DNA of 64,000 bases from Actinomycetes bacterium (GTDB taxonomy: Bacteria > Actinomycetota > Actinomycetes > Actinomycetales > Dermatophilaceae), in contig JAKOPT010000029.1 in the NCBI GenBank assembly GCA_029778715.1, forward strand, positions 1-64,000, read 5' to 3'. This document shows, in pieces, positions 26,689-35,445 of this stretch (positions are counted from its first letter, which is position 1; each line of letters starts with the position of its first letter). The notes beneath the pieces were generated by a model. The model was not told the origin of the DNA and did no database searches. It worked only from the letters and a program-made list of their open reading frames with translations. Position numbers and translations under genes: made by a program.

Positions 26689-27798
26689 TTACACGAATGT
26701 CCAGATGGCCGACTCCGGGAGCAGCGGCAGTTCCGGGAGGCCCTCCTCGTCCAAGACCCCCCGCAACAAGTCGACGGCCCGGACGTCGGAGATGATGTCG
26801 GCCCGGTAGAGACGAAGCACGGACTGTTCGAAAAACCGAGAGAGCGTCGGCGGCGCCAGTTCGTCGTGGACGACGAGGTTGAGTTCGATGATGTCGGCCT
26901 TGGTCGTCCGGACAGCCCGGACCACGTGAGCCTGTTCCCAGCCCAGGATGCCGAGATCGACAAGGCGGCGCGCCAGGGTCGACATATCGACCCGGAAGTG
27001 ACTCGCAGCGCGAACTGCCGTGGTCCGCAGGTCGTCGCCCCCTTCGCGACACTCCCCGACAAAAGCACGAAGGCCGCCCTCGGGCAGGAGCAGCGCGCGC
27101 GCAAACCAGTCGAGCGTCGCCTCCCGACTGACGCCTTCGTCGACGTCGTCGCGCCACCAATCGACGACATACTCGTCGTCGCTGAGGTAATGACCCAGCT
27201 CGTGGGCCAAGGTCAGTCGACGCCGCCCGGTCTGCAGGTCGCCATTGACAACCGCGACCCCTCCGTCACGCAATTGCACGCTTGCACCGTCCGGCGCGCC
27301 CGGCCCCAGCGTGAGGCTGAACGTCACCAATCCCAAGCGTCCTGCCAGTTCGACGAGGTCACGAGCCGGCTCGACCCCGAGGTCAAGAAGACTACGAACC
27401 TCAAGCGCCAGCGCCTCTGCCGCCTTGTGGCTATCGGGTGGCCGGACGACCGGCAATTCCGGCCAAGTCCACGAGTCATCGTGCGCCACAACGAACTCCA
27501 CGTCCCGCGCAGCCGCCTCGACAACCGCGTCAATGGCCCCAGGGCCGGCTTCAAAGGAGGCGTTGCGGTGCGCGACAACCGACGGCGGCGCCTCGACCAG
27601 GAACCACTCCACCCGTTCCCGAAGCGCCTCAGCGATCCGAGCAAGCTCAAGCGCGCTCACCCGGCGAACTCCGCTCTCGATCTTGGCCAGCGCCGAGCGA
27701 TCGAGGTCACTCTCACGCGCCACATCCGCCTGGGTCTTGCCAGCTCGCGCTCGTGCCGCAGCGACCCGGGCACCGATCGTGGCGGCATCCAACGTCAT
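26689..27798 (-). CDS. XRE-family regulator fused to an ImmA/IrrE metallopeptidase domain
   Basis: 369 residues from ATG 27798. N-terminal helix-turn-helix (ARAGKTQADVARESDLDRSALAKIESGVRRVSALELARIAEAL, about 15-60). A central ImmA/IrrE-type zinc peptidase has HELGHYL at 199-205 (His199, Glu200, His203). A C-terminal region of about 130 residues follows. Such proteins repress an operon and are inactivated, or cleave a partner, under stress. The longer frame upstream of 27798 overlaps the SIMPL gene and lacks homology. It precedes a PIN toxin-like gene with 11 bp between. Confidence 0.88.
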   Translation of the reverse strand: MTLDAATIGARVAAARARAGKTQADVARESDLDRSALAKIESGVRRVSALELARIAEALRERVEWFLVEAPPSVVAHRNASFEAGPGAIDAVVEAAARDVEFVVAHDDSWTWPELPVVRPPDSHKAAEALALEVRSLLDLGVEPARDLVELAGRLGLVTFSLTLGPGAPDGASVQLRDGGVAVVNGDLQTGRRRLTLAHELGHYLSDDEYVVDWWRDDVDEGVSREATLDWFARALLLPEGGLRAFVGECREGGDDLRTTAVRAASHFRVDMSTLARRLVDLGILGWEQAHVVRAVRTTKADIIELNLVVHDELAPPTLSRFFEQSVLRLYRADIISDVRAVDLLRGVLDEEGLPELPLLPESAIWTFV

Positions 27799-27890
27799 GT
27801 GTGCGATTTTAGAACATTGTTGCCGGAATACACCACAGGTCCCGTATGCCGCGCTGCCCTGTGACGACGCAGCGCGCCCTTGGCGCGTGG

Positions 27891-28592
27891 CTAGGTCGGG
27901 TCGGACGCAGCGAAACGCGCATGCACCGCAGCCGTAATTTCCACGTCCTGGGGCATGATCTCGATCCCGCCGCCACCGCCGCCGTCGGACGCGGCCAGCC
28001 GAGCATGCATGAGGCCCGCGCCGTAGCTGCCCTCTGCGGCATACCCGGACACGTCGACCCGGCGCGACAACAGCCCGGGGTCGGCGACCTCGACACACTG
28101 CACCGCACCACAGCCGGCTGCCTGGGCCAGCACCGACGCCCGGGCCCGGGCCTGCTCGAGCGCCTGCGCCAACACGCCCGCCTCGACGCGGACCCGCGCC
28201 TCCTCGGTCAGGCTCCACGTCACCGTGCCAAGCGCGATCCCCGCGACCCCGCCCCACCGGTCGGCGAACCCCGCCAACGCCGCGAACCCGGACGCCCCCG
28301 TGAACTCCGCCTCCACCTGGCAACTCGCCTCGTGTCGCAGCGGCTGCACGCTCCCGTCCTCGGACCAGGGCCGCCACGACCGCGTCCCGATCGGCCAGAC
28401 GACGGTGCGCGTCACCGGCGCGCGGTCGCCCTCGGACAGTCCGGCCAGGTCGGACTGCACGTCTCGCACCAGCGCACTGACCCGCCGCAGCGCCTCGGCC
28501 TGCCCGGCCTCCTCGAACGTCGCCGTCAGGTGCAGCGTCGCCCGTTCCGGCGCCAACGCGGCCCGCCCCGTGCCCACGACCGTGATCTCCAT
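27891..28592 (-). CDS. SIMPL (DUF541) domain protein
   Basis: 233 residues from ATG 28592. The N-terminus MEITVVGTGRAALAPERATLHLTATFEE is the SIMPL/BP26-type start. The C-terminal half has LEQARARASVLAQAAGC and ends with MPQDVEITAAVHARFA, the conserved final strand. No signal peptide is seen, unlike the periplasmic homologues. Function is not established; BP26 homologues form ring-like oligomers and some bind signalling proteins. It sits alone, 92 bp beyond the XRE/ImmA start. Two octamers in direct repeat lie just upstream (about 28602 and 28620). Confidence 0.85.
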   Translation of the reverse strand: MEITVVGTGRAALAPERATLHLTATFEEAGQAEALRRVSALVRDVQSDLAGLSEGDRAPVTRTVVWPIGTRSWRPWSEDGSVQPLRHEASCQVEAEFTGASGFAALAGFADRWGGVAGIALGTVTWSLTEEARVRVEAGVLAQALEQARARASVLAQAAGCGAVQCVEVADPGLLSRRVDVSGYAAEGSYGAGLMHARLAASDGGGGGGIEIMPQDVEITAAVHARFAASDPT

Positions 28593-28738
28593 GGCCCGAC
28601 TGTATGCCGCCTGCTCCCGGTATGCCGTCCGCTCCCGGCACCCTTCTTGCCCACCTTCGGTGTCAGCCGAGTTCACGAGGTGGATTGCCTCTCAGGGCAG
28701 CTTCTGGGTGCTGCTCTCCGACATGCGGCCACGGCGGG

Positions 28739-30148
28739 TCATCCCGGCAGGGACAACACGTGCCGCAGGCCCACCTCGAGCGTGGGATGGCGGAACGCGT
28801 ACCCCCACTGGCCGGCCCGGGTCACGTCGAGGCGCTGGCTGGCCAATGCGAGTTCGCGCGCACCCTCCCGCCCGAGGAGCAGCGAGGGACCGAACGCCGG
28901 CACCGGAAGCACCGCCGGGCGACGGAGCACCCGAGCCAAGGTCGCGGCATACTCCGCGCCGCGCACCGGGTGGGGCGCCGCGGCATTGACCGGGCCGGCC
29001 AACCCCGGCGTCAGGGCGACGTGGGCGTAGAGCCCGGCGAGGTCATCGACGGTGATCCACGAGAGCCACTGCCGGCCGTCGCCAAGCCGCCCGCCCAACC
29101 CGGCGGCGAAGATCGGCAACTGCAGCGCCAGTTGGCCCCCGCCCGCGGATTGCACGATGCCGGTGCGGACATGCACCACCCGCACGCCTGCGTCCCGGGC
29201 CGGGGCGGCGGCGGCCTCCCATTCGCGGCATACCAACGCCAAGAAGTCCGCACCGGACGCCGCCGACTCGGCGAGCACCTCGTCCCCCCGGTCGGCGCCG
29301 TAGAACCCCGACGCGGACGCGACGACGAGCGTCCGCTCGCGCCCGTCACCCGCGAGCGCCGCCAACGCCGCGGCAAGCACGCCCGTCGACCGCACCCGGG
29401 AGTCGAACACCCGCGCCCGATGTGCGGCCGTGAACCGGCGACCGATGGGTTCGCCGCCGAGATGGATGACGACATCGACGTCGCGCAGCGCCTCCACAGC
29501 CATCCCCGAGCCGTCGAGAACCGTCGGGTCCCAAGCAATCTCATCGGCAGCACAAGCCCCGCCGGATGGCGCGCCCCGCACCAGGCGCCGCACATCGTTC
29601 CCCCCGCCGCCGAGCAGCGCGACCAACTGTCGCCCCACCAGGCCGCTCGCGCCGCTGACCGCGATCACCTTTGGCGTCGCCGGCAGCGCCGCGTGCAGGG
29701 CCAGGTCTCCGCGCAACTGCCGCTCGCGATAGCCGAACATCGCCCGCAGCCGCGCCTCGACCGTCCCCGCCAACGCCCCCGGCACCCCGCGCGGCAACGC
29801 GTAGTCGACGTCGTCAACAATCCGGGTCCCCCCACCGGGCAGGTCACTGAACGTATGCCGGTGCCGCCACGCACGCAGCGGCCCCTCGACCATGACGTCC
29901 TCAAAACTCGCCCCCGGGTCGTATGCCGTGTGCTCGGCCACCCACGTCGGCCCCACCGGGCCGGCCGGAGACGGCATACCGACCCGGAACCGTTGGCGTG
30001 ACCCGACCGCCAGGCCGGTGCTCGGCCGGCCCAGCGAGGTGACCTGCCCCGGGTTGGACAGCCGGGTGAACGCACCGGGGCGTTCGTGCCAGCCGAAGAC
30101 CGTGGCTCGGTCCTGCGGGTAGTCACTCGTGTGGGTGAAGGTGGGCAT
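28739..30148 (-). CDS. TIGR01777 (YfcH-like) sugar-nucleotide epimerase-type protein with N-terminal SRPBCC domain
   Basis: 469 residues. Residues 1-150 are an SRPBCC/START-like ligand-binding domain (DYPQDRATVFGWHERPGAFTRLSNPG). From about 157 an extended SDR fold begins, with NAD-binding VIAVSGASGLVGRQLVALL. Further signs are DVVIHLGGEPIGRRF, VVASASGFYG, LQLPIFAAGLGGRLGDGRQWLSWITVDD and the C-terminal DUF1731-type end (RALVLPVPAFGPSLLLG-like LPVPAFGPSLLLG). Enzymatic role unknown. It follows the Abhydrolase_9 gene by 26 bp, in one operon with a second SRPBCC protein. Confidence 0.88.
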   Translation of the reverse strand: MPTFTHTSDYPQDRATVFGWHERPGAFTRLSNPGQVTSLGRPSTGLAVGSRQRFRVGMPSPAGPVGPTWVAEHTAYDPGASFEDVMVEGPLRAWRHRHTFSDLPGGGTRIVDDVDYALPRGVPGALAGTVEARLRAMFGYRERQLRGDLALHAALPATPKVIAVSGASGLVGRQLVALLGGGGNDVRRLVRGAPSGGACAADEIAWDPTVLDGSGMAVEALRDVDVVIHLGGEPIGRRFTAAHRARVFDSRVRSTGVLAAALAALAGDGRERTLVVASASGFYGADRGDEVLAESAASGADFLALVCREWEAAAAPARDAGVRVVHVRTGIVQSAGGGQLALQLPIFAAGLGGRLGDGRQWLSWITVDDLAGLYAHVALTPGLAGPVNAAAPHPVRGAEYAATLARVLRRPAVLPVPAFGPSLLLGREGARELALASQRLDVTRAGQWGYAFRHPTLEVGLRHVLSLPG

Positions 30149-30174
30149 GAGTCCTCCTCGGCGAGCGCCTCAGA

Positions 30175-31902
30175 TCATGAAGGGGTGGGGTTGCGAATGG
30201 CATGGATGATGGCCTCGACTTGGCCGGGGCTGCCGCGATCGAGCACGGCGGCCCACACGGGGACGAGTTCGTCGCGGTAGTTGTGCCCGTAGCCGCTCGG
30301 CACCTCGGTCGCGGCCGGCATATCCCCGGTGACCTGCCAAAACGTGACCACGGGCAACCACGACATCGCGACCGCTGGCCCTTCCACCCGGGTTTCGGCG
30401 AGCCATGGCGGCGTCTCGACGAGCAGGTCGGGTGACCACCAGACGACCGGGTCGGACGGGTGCTGCACGTAGACCACCCGCGGGAACTCCCAGGCCCCCA
30501 GAGGCCGCCCGAACTGGTCCGCGCTCAACTCCGCGGGCTTGGAGGCAAAGCGCACATGCCGCCCGTTGTCGACGACCGGGTTGACCTGGGTGGACCCCAC
30601 GACCCGGGCCGCGGTGATCTGACGGTGCAGGTCCGTGAACGTCGGCGTCCCGGTCCACACCGCCCCGTCGACGCGCGCGAGCAGATCATCGAGGGACGAG
30701 AAGGCCGCGTTTCCGCCATAGGCCCCCAACGATTCCCCGCTCACGTACACCTTGGGCCGATGCCCAGCCGGCAGTTGTGCCAGCCGGGCGCTCACCGCCT
30801 CGAGAACGGCCCGACCGGCCTCCCGCGGCCGGTTCGAGGCGTCGAGCAGCGCGAGCGGCGAGGGGAGGGTCGAGTGCTGGATCGCGGCGAGCGCGCAGTT
30901 GCCGCCGGTGAGGTACTCCACGGCCGTGGCCCCCCAGTTGTTGACCCACCCCTGGCCGGTCGTCGTGATGAGGACGAGCACCTGCCGGTCCCAGGCCTTG
31001 GTGCGATCGAGTTCGGCGACGACAGCGGCAGCGGCCCCCTCGATGGACCGCCCCGCAGAGCGGCCGGCATACGCCCTGATCGGGTCCATGGCCGGGGTGC
31101 CGGTCACCGCCTCGATCTGCGCACGGGTGCGGGCGCTCGCGACGAACGAGCGCCCCTCATAGCCGAGGCTGTCCCAGGCCTCCAGCGACCCCGGTCCCCC
31201 GGAGAGCAGCGGCGAGGTCGGCTCGACCACCCCGGCGCGGGTCGTTTCGTTGGCCTGCTCGGACTGGATGCTCACGACGCGCGTCACCCCGCCGACGATG
31301 AGGTACTGGACCACGCCGACGACGAGCAGGATGACGAGCAGCCCGGCGAGCGGGCGGGTGACCAGGCGCGGCAGTCGGCGCATCCGGCGTTGGAGGATGT
31401 CGGAGAGCCATCCGAGGCCGTGCCACAGGGCGAGGATCCCCGCGAACGTGGCCGCCGCCAGGAGCAACCCCAGCACCAGCGCGCCCACGCTTGGGGCGGC
31501 CATCCCCATCGAATCGGCCAGGTGCCGCTGCCCACCCAGCGCCCCGAGCGGGACGAGGACGATGACGGCGGCGACAAGGGCCGCCCAGCCGCGGCGCAAC
31601 CACTTGCGCGGCCCCGGCCGGGTCACGGTGATCTTCGTCCCGGACCACCGTGAAAACCCCGCCCACGTCTTGTCGAGGACCGCCCCCGCACCCGCCCACG
31701 CGGCGACACTCACCCCGGTGATGATCCCCTGGAAGAGCCAGGTGCGCGGCAGCAGCGACGGCGACATCGACGCGGCATACCCCGCGGCGCCGAGCAACGC
31801 CGAGAACCGCGTGCTTCGCTCCACGCCCATGGCCACGGCGCGCCACAGGCCGGCGGCCAGGGTGGACGCCCGGCCTCGCCAGCGCGACTCAAGCTTCGAC
31901 AT
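30175..31902 (-). CDS. Membrane alpha/beta-hydrolase (Abhydrolase_9 family)
   Basis: 575 residues. The N-terminal half has about four membrane segments and the family hallmark SPSLLPRTWLFQGIITGVS. The C-terminal domain is a serine hydrolase with nucleophile elbow SGESLGAYGG and the downstream RWVNPVVDNGRHVRF-like NPVVDNGRHVRFA, plus YVQHPSDPVVWW. The hydrolase domain probably faces outside or the membrane surface and may act on lipids; the substrate is unknown. It overlaps the upstream SRPBCC gene by 14 bp. Confidence 0.87.
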   Translation of the reverse strand: MSKLESRWRGRASTLAAGLWRAVAMGVERSTRFSALLGAAGYAASMSPSLLPRTWLFQGIITGVSVAAWAGAGAVLDKTWAGFSRWSGTKITVTRPGPRKWLRRGWAALVAAVIVLVPLGALGGQRHLADSMGMAAPSVGALVLGLLLAAATFAGILALWHGLGWLSDILQRRMRRLPRLVTRPLAGLLVILLVVGVVQYLIVGGVTRVVSIQSEQANETTRAGVVEPTSPLLSGGPGSLEAWDSLGYEGRSFVASARTRAQIEAVTGTPAMDPIRAYAGRSAGRSIEGAAAAVVAELDRTKAWDRQVLVLITTTGQGWVNNWGATAVEYLTGGNCALAAIQHSTLPSPLALLDASNRPREAGRAVLEAVSARLAQLPAGHRPKVYVSGESLGAYGGNAAFSSLDDLLARVDGAVWTGTPTFTDLHRQITAARVVGSTQVNPVVDNGRHVRFASKPAELSADQFGRPLGAWEFPRVVYVQHPSDPVVWWSPDLLVETPPWLAETRVEGPAVAMSWLPVVTFWQVTGDMPAATEVPSGYGHNYRDELVPVWAAVLDRGSPGQVEAIIHAIRNPTPS

Positions 31903-32389
31903 CGGACTTGAGGCGAGCCAGCCCTCGCTCGAAATCCGGCCCGACCAGCCCGTCCATGGGTTTGATGAGCGAGAACAGGCGCATGAGGAGGTTGAGTTCG
32001 CCGTGCATGCGCCACTCGACCCGCGTTGCCGGTATGCCGTCCGGCCCGGCCGCGCTCTCTTCCCCGCTACCGCTCGGCTCGGGGGTGTAGGCGAACTCGA
32101 TGACGTTCTGCGCGGGGAAGGGCTTCTCGAAGGTGAGCGCGATGGTCGTGAGCGCCGGCTCGTCGCCGGTGATCCGCATCGTGCCCTTGCCCGCCTTCGA
32201 GTTGCCCGCCCACGCGTATGCCGCGCCCACGCCGCGCTCGACCTCGCCGTAGGTGCGGGTCATGTCGGGGTCGATGTCCTCCCACGGTGACCAGCGCACC
32301 CACGAATGGAAATCGGTGAGCAGAGACCGGATGCGCTCTGGCGACGCCGCGATGAGGACGCTGCGGGTGACGGTGTAGGGCTTTCCCAT
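31889..32389 (-). CDS. SRPBCC family protein
   Basis: 166 residues from ATG 32389 (MGKPYTVTRSVLIAASPERIRSLLTDFHSWVRWSPWED), the typical polyketide-cyclase/START-like beginning; the frame upstream only reads the palindromic repeats. Typical SRPBCC features follow: MTRTYGEVERGVGAAYAWAGN and GKGTMRITGDEP. These proteins bind hydrophobic ligands. First gene of the SRPBCC/hydrolase/TIGR01777 operon. The palindromic array at 32445-32620 lies 56 bp upstream and is a possible control region. Confidence 0.86.
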   Translation of the reverse strand: MGKPYTVTRSVLIAASPERIRSLLTDFHSWVRWSPWEDIDPDMTRTYGEVERGVGAAYAWAGNSKAGKGTMRITGDEPALTTIALTFEKPFPAQNVIEFAYTPEPSGSGEESAAGPDGIPATRVEWRMHGELNLLMRLFSLIKPMDGLVGPDFERGLARLKSDVEA

Positions 32390-32416
32390 GTCTGACAGTG
32401 TGTCACCGGGCTCTGA

Positions 32417-32428
32417 CACACCGGTGTG
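32417..32428. promoter_or_regulatory. 12-bp perfect palindrome upstream of the SRPBCC operon
   Basis: CACACCGGTGTG lies 28 bp before the SRPBCC start and next to TGACA half-sites (CTGACAGTGTGTCA, CTCTGACACA). It is a plausible binding site for a dimeric repressor, by position only. Confidence 0.35.
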
Positions 32429-32444
32429 CCCGCCGTCGACCCCC

Positions 32445-32620
32445 GTACACAACCCACCAATTGGTCGAATGTTGACAAGACCGGCCGAATCCGCCCCGGG
32501 ACGGTCGCCGCCCCCCGTACACAACCCACCAATTGGTCGAATGTTGACGAGATCGGCCGAATCCGCCCCGGTACGGTCGCCGCCCCCCGTACACAACCCA
32601 CCAATTGGTCGAATGTTGAC
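32445..32620. repeat. Three copies of the 32-bp palindrome family (locus 2)
   Basis: Copies at 32445-32476, 32517-32548 and 32589-32620, spaced exactly 72 bp, in the opposite orientation to locus 1. The centre is the perfect palindrome ACCAATTGGT; flanks are GTACACAACCC and GAATGTTGAC. The intervening sequence is also partly repeated (TCGGCCGAATCCGCCCCGG). The array lies between divergent genes (SRPBCC operon left, VOC gene right). Confidence 0.9.
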
Positions 32621-32713
32621 GAGATCGGTCGGCCCCGAGGCCGAGGCGAGCGGGCGGCATACCGGGGACGGACGCGGCTCGACAACGGCGGGCGCGTGGG
32701 GTTGGGTGTGCCC

Positions 32714-33208
32714 ATGCAGCCCATCACCCCCAACCTGTGGTTCGACGGCAACGCGGAGGAGGCGGCGCGGTTCTACGTGTCGGTGTTTCCGGACTCGCGG
32801 ATGCTCGGGGTGCAGCGGTACACCGACGCCGGGCCGGGGCCGGCGGGCACGGCGGTGAGTGTGGAGTTCGAGTTGCGCGGGCAGCGGTTCACGGGGATCA
32901 ATGGTGGGCCGATGTTCACGTTCAGCGAGGCGGTGTCCTTCGTTGTGGCCTGTGATGACCAGGAGGAGGCCGACCATTACTGGGCGGCGTTGACGGCCGA
33001 CGGCGGGCAGGAGGGGCAGTGCGGGTGGCTCAAGGACCGGTTCGGGCTGTCGTGGCAGGTCTATCCGTCGGCGCTCGGTGCGCTGCTGGGTGACCCGAAC
33101 CCGGTGCGCGCCGCAGCGGCGACCCGCGCGATGTTGGCGCAGCGCCGCATCGACCTGGCGGAGATTGCGGCCGCCGCCGATGCGGCCGCCGCCGCTGATT
33201 CGAGGTAA
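32714..33208 (+). CDS. VOC family protein (PhnB/3-demethylubiquinone methyltransferase-like fold)
   Basis: 164 residues from ATG 32714. The N-terminus ITPNLWFDGNAEEAARFYVSVFPDSRM and the middle FTGINGGPMFTFSEAVSFVVAC with DHYWAALTADGGQEGQCGWLKDRFGLSWQV are diagnostic of this glyoxalase-fold subgroup. The biochemical role is unknown for most members. The Ala-rich C-terminus (AEIAAAADAAAAADSR) runs into the hairpin at 33197, where the stop codon lies. It is divergent from the SRPBCC operon across the palindrome array. Confidence 0.92.
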   Translation: MQPITPNLWFDGNAEEAARFYVSVFPDSRMLGVQRYTDAGPGPAGTAVSVEFELRGQRFTGINGGPMFTFSEAVSFVVACDDQEEADHYWAALTADGGQEGQCGWLKDRFGLSWQVYPSALGALLGDPNPVRAAAATRAMLAQRRIDLAEIAAAADAAAAADSR

Positions 33209-33244
33209 AAACGCCGCGGAATCCGTGCGGTTTTACCTCGAATC
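33197..33244. terminator. Hairpin element, family B, between convergent genes
   Basis: GATTCGAGGTAAAA pairs with TTTTACCTCGAATC (14 bp). It contains the stop codons of both the VOC gene (TAA 33206-33208) and the convergent desaturase gene (33233-33235). T-runs on both strands support bidirectional termination. It has the same design as 19033-19080. Confidence 0.85.
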
Positions 33245-34375
33245 GCCGCGAGAGACGGCGAGTTCGGCGCGCCGGCGATACGCCCACCCCGGCCCACGCA
33301 CGAGGAACCCGAACCGATCCGCCCAGGTCCGTGACCGCGCGATGTCGCGGGCGATGTCGCGCCATTCGTGGGTGGCGATCCGCACCGGGTTGAAGGTGTC
33401 GATGTTGCGCGTCAGCCCGTAGACCACCGGCTCACCCTCGGGCTCGAACGTCCCGAACAGCCGGTCCCAGATGATGAGGATGCTGCCGTGGTTGCGGTCG
33501 AGGTAGCGCCGGTTCGACCCGTGGTGGACTCGATGGTGCGAGGGGGTGTTGAGGATGCGTTCGAGAGAGCCGAGCGAGCCGATGACCTCGGTGTGGATCC
33601 AGAACTGGTAGATCAGGTTGAGCGCCCGCGCCTGCTCGATGAGCGCCGGCCGCACCCCGAGAAGCGCCAGCAGCCCGTAGGGCACCGTCATCGCCACCCC
33701 TTCGGCGACCGGTTGCCGCAGCGCGGTCGAGAGGTTGTAGCGCTCGCTGCTGTGGTGGACGACGTGGACCGCCCAGAGCCAGCGGCTTTCGTGAGAGAGG
33801 CGGTGGTTCCAGTAGTAGATCGCGTCCCAGCCGAGGATCGCGAGCGCCAGCGCGCCCGGCCCGCTCCCCAGGTCGCGGCCGTGCCGTTCGAAGAGTCGCT
33901 GGCCGCCGGTCGTCGCCGCCCAGGTGGTCGCGCTCGCCACGGCAGTTGCGGCCACCGCGGCGACCGCGCTCGCTCTGGTGATCGCCTCCCGGCCCGTATG
34001 CCGCCCGCTCCGGTCGCCTTGTACCTCGCCGGCCTCGGGGAGCCGTCCGCCCGCGGCTCGGCGCGCCGCCAGGATGTCCCCGACCGTCGTCACCGCGGCA
34101 GCCGCCAGACCCACGCCGACCAGCGCTTTTCCGAAGCGACCACGGCCGGGGGTGAGGGGCGTGATGAGGCGCTTGACGGCATACGGGGCAATGAGGCTGC
34201 CCACGCCCATGGTGAGCGAGGCGAGGGTGTCCTTGAGTTCGTAGTCTCCGGTGCGGGGCTGGCCGGCGGGGGCGGGGTGGCGGCGCTGCCAGGCGTACTC
34301 CGCGCCCATCGCGCCCACGAAGGCGGGGATGGCGAGCACGGTCAGGTCGATCTTCACGCCGCCATCGTCGCTCAT
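33233..34375 (-). CDS. Sterol desaturase / fatty acid hydroxylase superfamily membrane protein
   Basis: 380 residues from ATG 34375. A di-iron membrane enzyme with the three His boxes: NHRLSHE (about 190-196), VHVVHHSS (about 203-210) and NTPSHHRVHHGSN (about 276-288). Then NHGSILIIWDRLFGTF. Four or more membrane segments. It probably hydroxylates or desaturates a lipid; substrate unknown. A poorly conserved loop (about 105-150) contains GRLPEAGEVQGDRSGRHTGRE with an octamer read as Arg-His-Thr. It is followed by the shared hairpin at 33197. Confidence 0.9.
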   Translation of the reverse strand: MSDDGGVKIDLTVLAIPAFVGAMGAEYAWQRRHPAPAGQPRTGDYELKDTLASLTMGVGSLIAPYAVKRLITPLTPGRGRFGKALVGVGLAAAAVTTVGDILAARRAAGGRLPEAGEVQGDRSGRHTGREAITRASAVAAVAATAVASATTWAATTGGQRLFERHGRDLGSGPGALALAILGWDAIYYWNHRLSHESRWLWAVHVVHHSSERYNLSTALRQPVAEGVAMTVPYGLLALLGVRPALIEQARALNLIYQFWIHTEVIGSLGSLERILNTPSHHRVHHGSNRRYLDRNHGSILIIWDRLFGTFEPEGEPVVYGLTRNIDTFNPVRIATHEWRDIARDIARSRTWADRFGFLVRGPGWAYRRRAELAVSRGDSR

Positions 34376-34526
34376 CTCAGAGACCCGCGGTGGCGCAGGT
34401 GCGAGGTTCGGCCCGGCCCGCACAACAGGAGCCCAGGACCGACGGTGGACACCGACGCCCTGCCGGGGAACTGGGGGTGCCGGTTCGCTCTCCGGCCCGC
34501 CGCGCGAGGTTCGCCTAGGAAAGGGA

Positions 34527-34559
34527 CACTTCGCACCCCGACATTTGGGGTGCGAAGTG
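34527..34559. terminator. 13-bp-stem hairpin downstream of the ABC permease
   Basis: CACTTCGCACCCC pairs exactly with GGGGTGCGAAGTG around loop GACATTT. It lies 59 bp beyond the end of the minus-strand ABC exporter operon. Together with the flank up to about 34590 it matches, in inverted orientation, the sequence at 42901-42960. Confidence 0.7.
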
Positions 34560-34617
34560 GACCTTGGGCGGTTCAGGCGGGAAAAGAGTGATAGGTGAGA
34601 CGAGTGGGTGCGAGACG

Positions 34618-35445
34618 CTAGGAAAGGATGTCCTTGCGGGCGAAGCGGCGCCACCCGAGGGCGAAGAACACCAGGGCCCAGAGCACTGACCACAAGACGC
34701 CGTGGCGCATCGCGGTCCAGTCGATCGTGGACTGGAGCAGGTCGAGGTAGGCCCGCGAATAGTGGCCCGGTAGGCCGTTGCGCCAGGAGCCGAGGGCTTC
34801 GATGGTGTCGAGAATGCCCGAAATGATGTAGACGACCAGGGCCGCACCGACGGCGCCAAGCGGCGAGTCGAGGCGCACCCCGACCCAGAATGCCACCGCG
34901 GCGATCGGCAGCACGGTGACGAAGATGTAGGCCAAGGCCAGCCCGAGTCGCGGTAGCAACTCGCCCAGCGTCAACGTGCCGCCGCCAGGAGCCACGAACG
35001 AGCCGGTGCCATAGGCGAACACACCGAGCAGGAGGGTCCAGGCGGGGAGGATGAGCAGGGCCAGCGCGACGTGGGAAAGCCCCACGAGCACCTTGCTGCG
35101 CAGCAACCGGCCCCGCTGAACCGGTGCCGTCAACAGATAGCGCAGCGACGACCACGAGGCCTCGGTCGGCACCGGGTCGCCGACGAGCAGAGCCGCAACG
35201 ATGTAGAGCAACAGTTCCGAAGCCACAAACACGGTGAACACCGTGAAGTTGGCCCCGCTCGAGGTCGCCAGCGACACAAAACCGGTGCCCGTGCCCGACC
35301 CGCGACCGCCCGAGCCACCGCGATCAAGGGCAAACGCGCCCATGAACACCAGGGGCAGCGCGAGCAGCACACCGAGCAAGATCTTGGTCCGGCGCCGGCC
35401 CACTTGGCGCGCCCACTCGGCGCGGAACGACAACGGCGCACTCAT
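34618..35445 (-). CDS. ABC-2 type exporter permease
   Basis: 275 residues from ATG 35445. About six membrane segments. Regions such as SELLLYIVAALLVGDPVPTEASWSSLRYLLTAPVQRGRLLRSKVL (the interface with the ATPase) and the C-terminal YLDLLQSTIDWTAMRHGVLWSVLWALVFFALGWRRFARKDI are typical of ABC-2 permeases. It overlaps by 4 bp the gene for the ATPase-hydrolase fusion, which should energise it. Substrate unknown. Confidence 0.88.
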   Translation of the reverse strand: MSAPLSFRAEWARQVGRRRTKILLGVLLALPLVFMGAFALDRGGSGGRGSGTGTGFVSLATSSGANFTVFTVFVASELLLYIVAALLVGDPVPTEASWSSLRYLLTAPVQRGRLLRSKVLVGLSHVALALLILPAWTLLLGVFAYGTGSFVAPGGGTLTLGELLPRLGLALAYIFVTVLPIAAVAFWVGVRLDSPLGAVGAALVVYIISGILDTIEALGSWRNGLPGHYSRAYLDLLQSTIDWTAMRHGVLWSVLWALVFFALGWRRFARKDILS

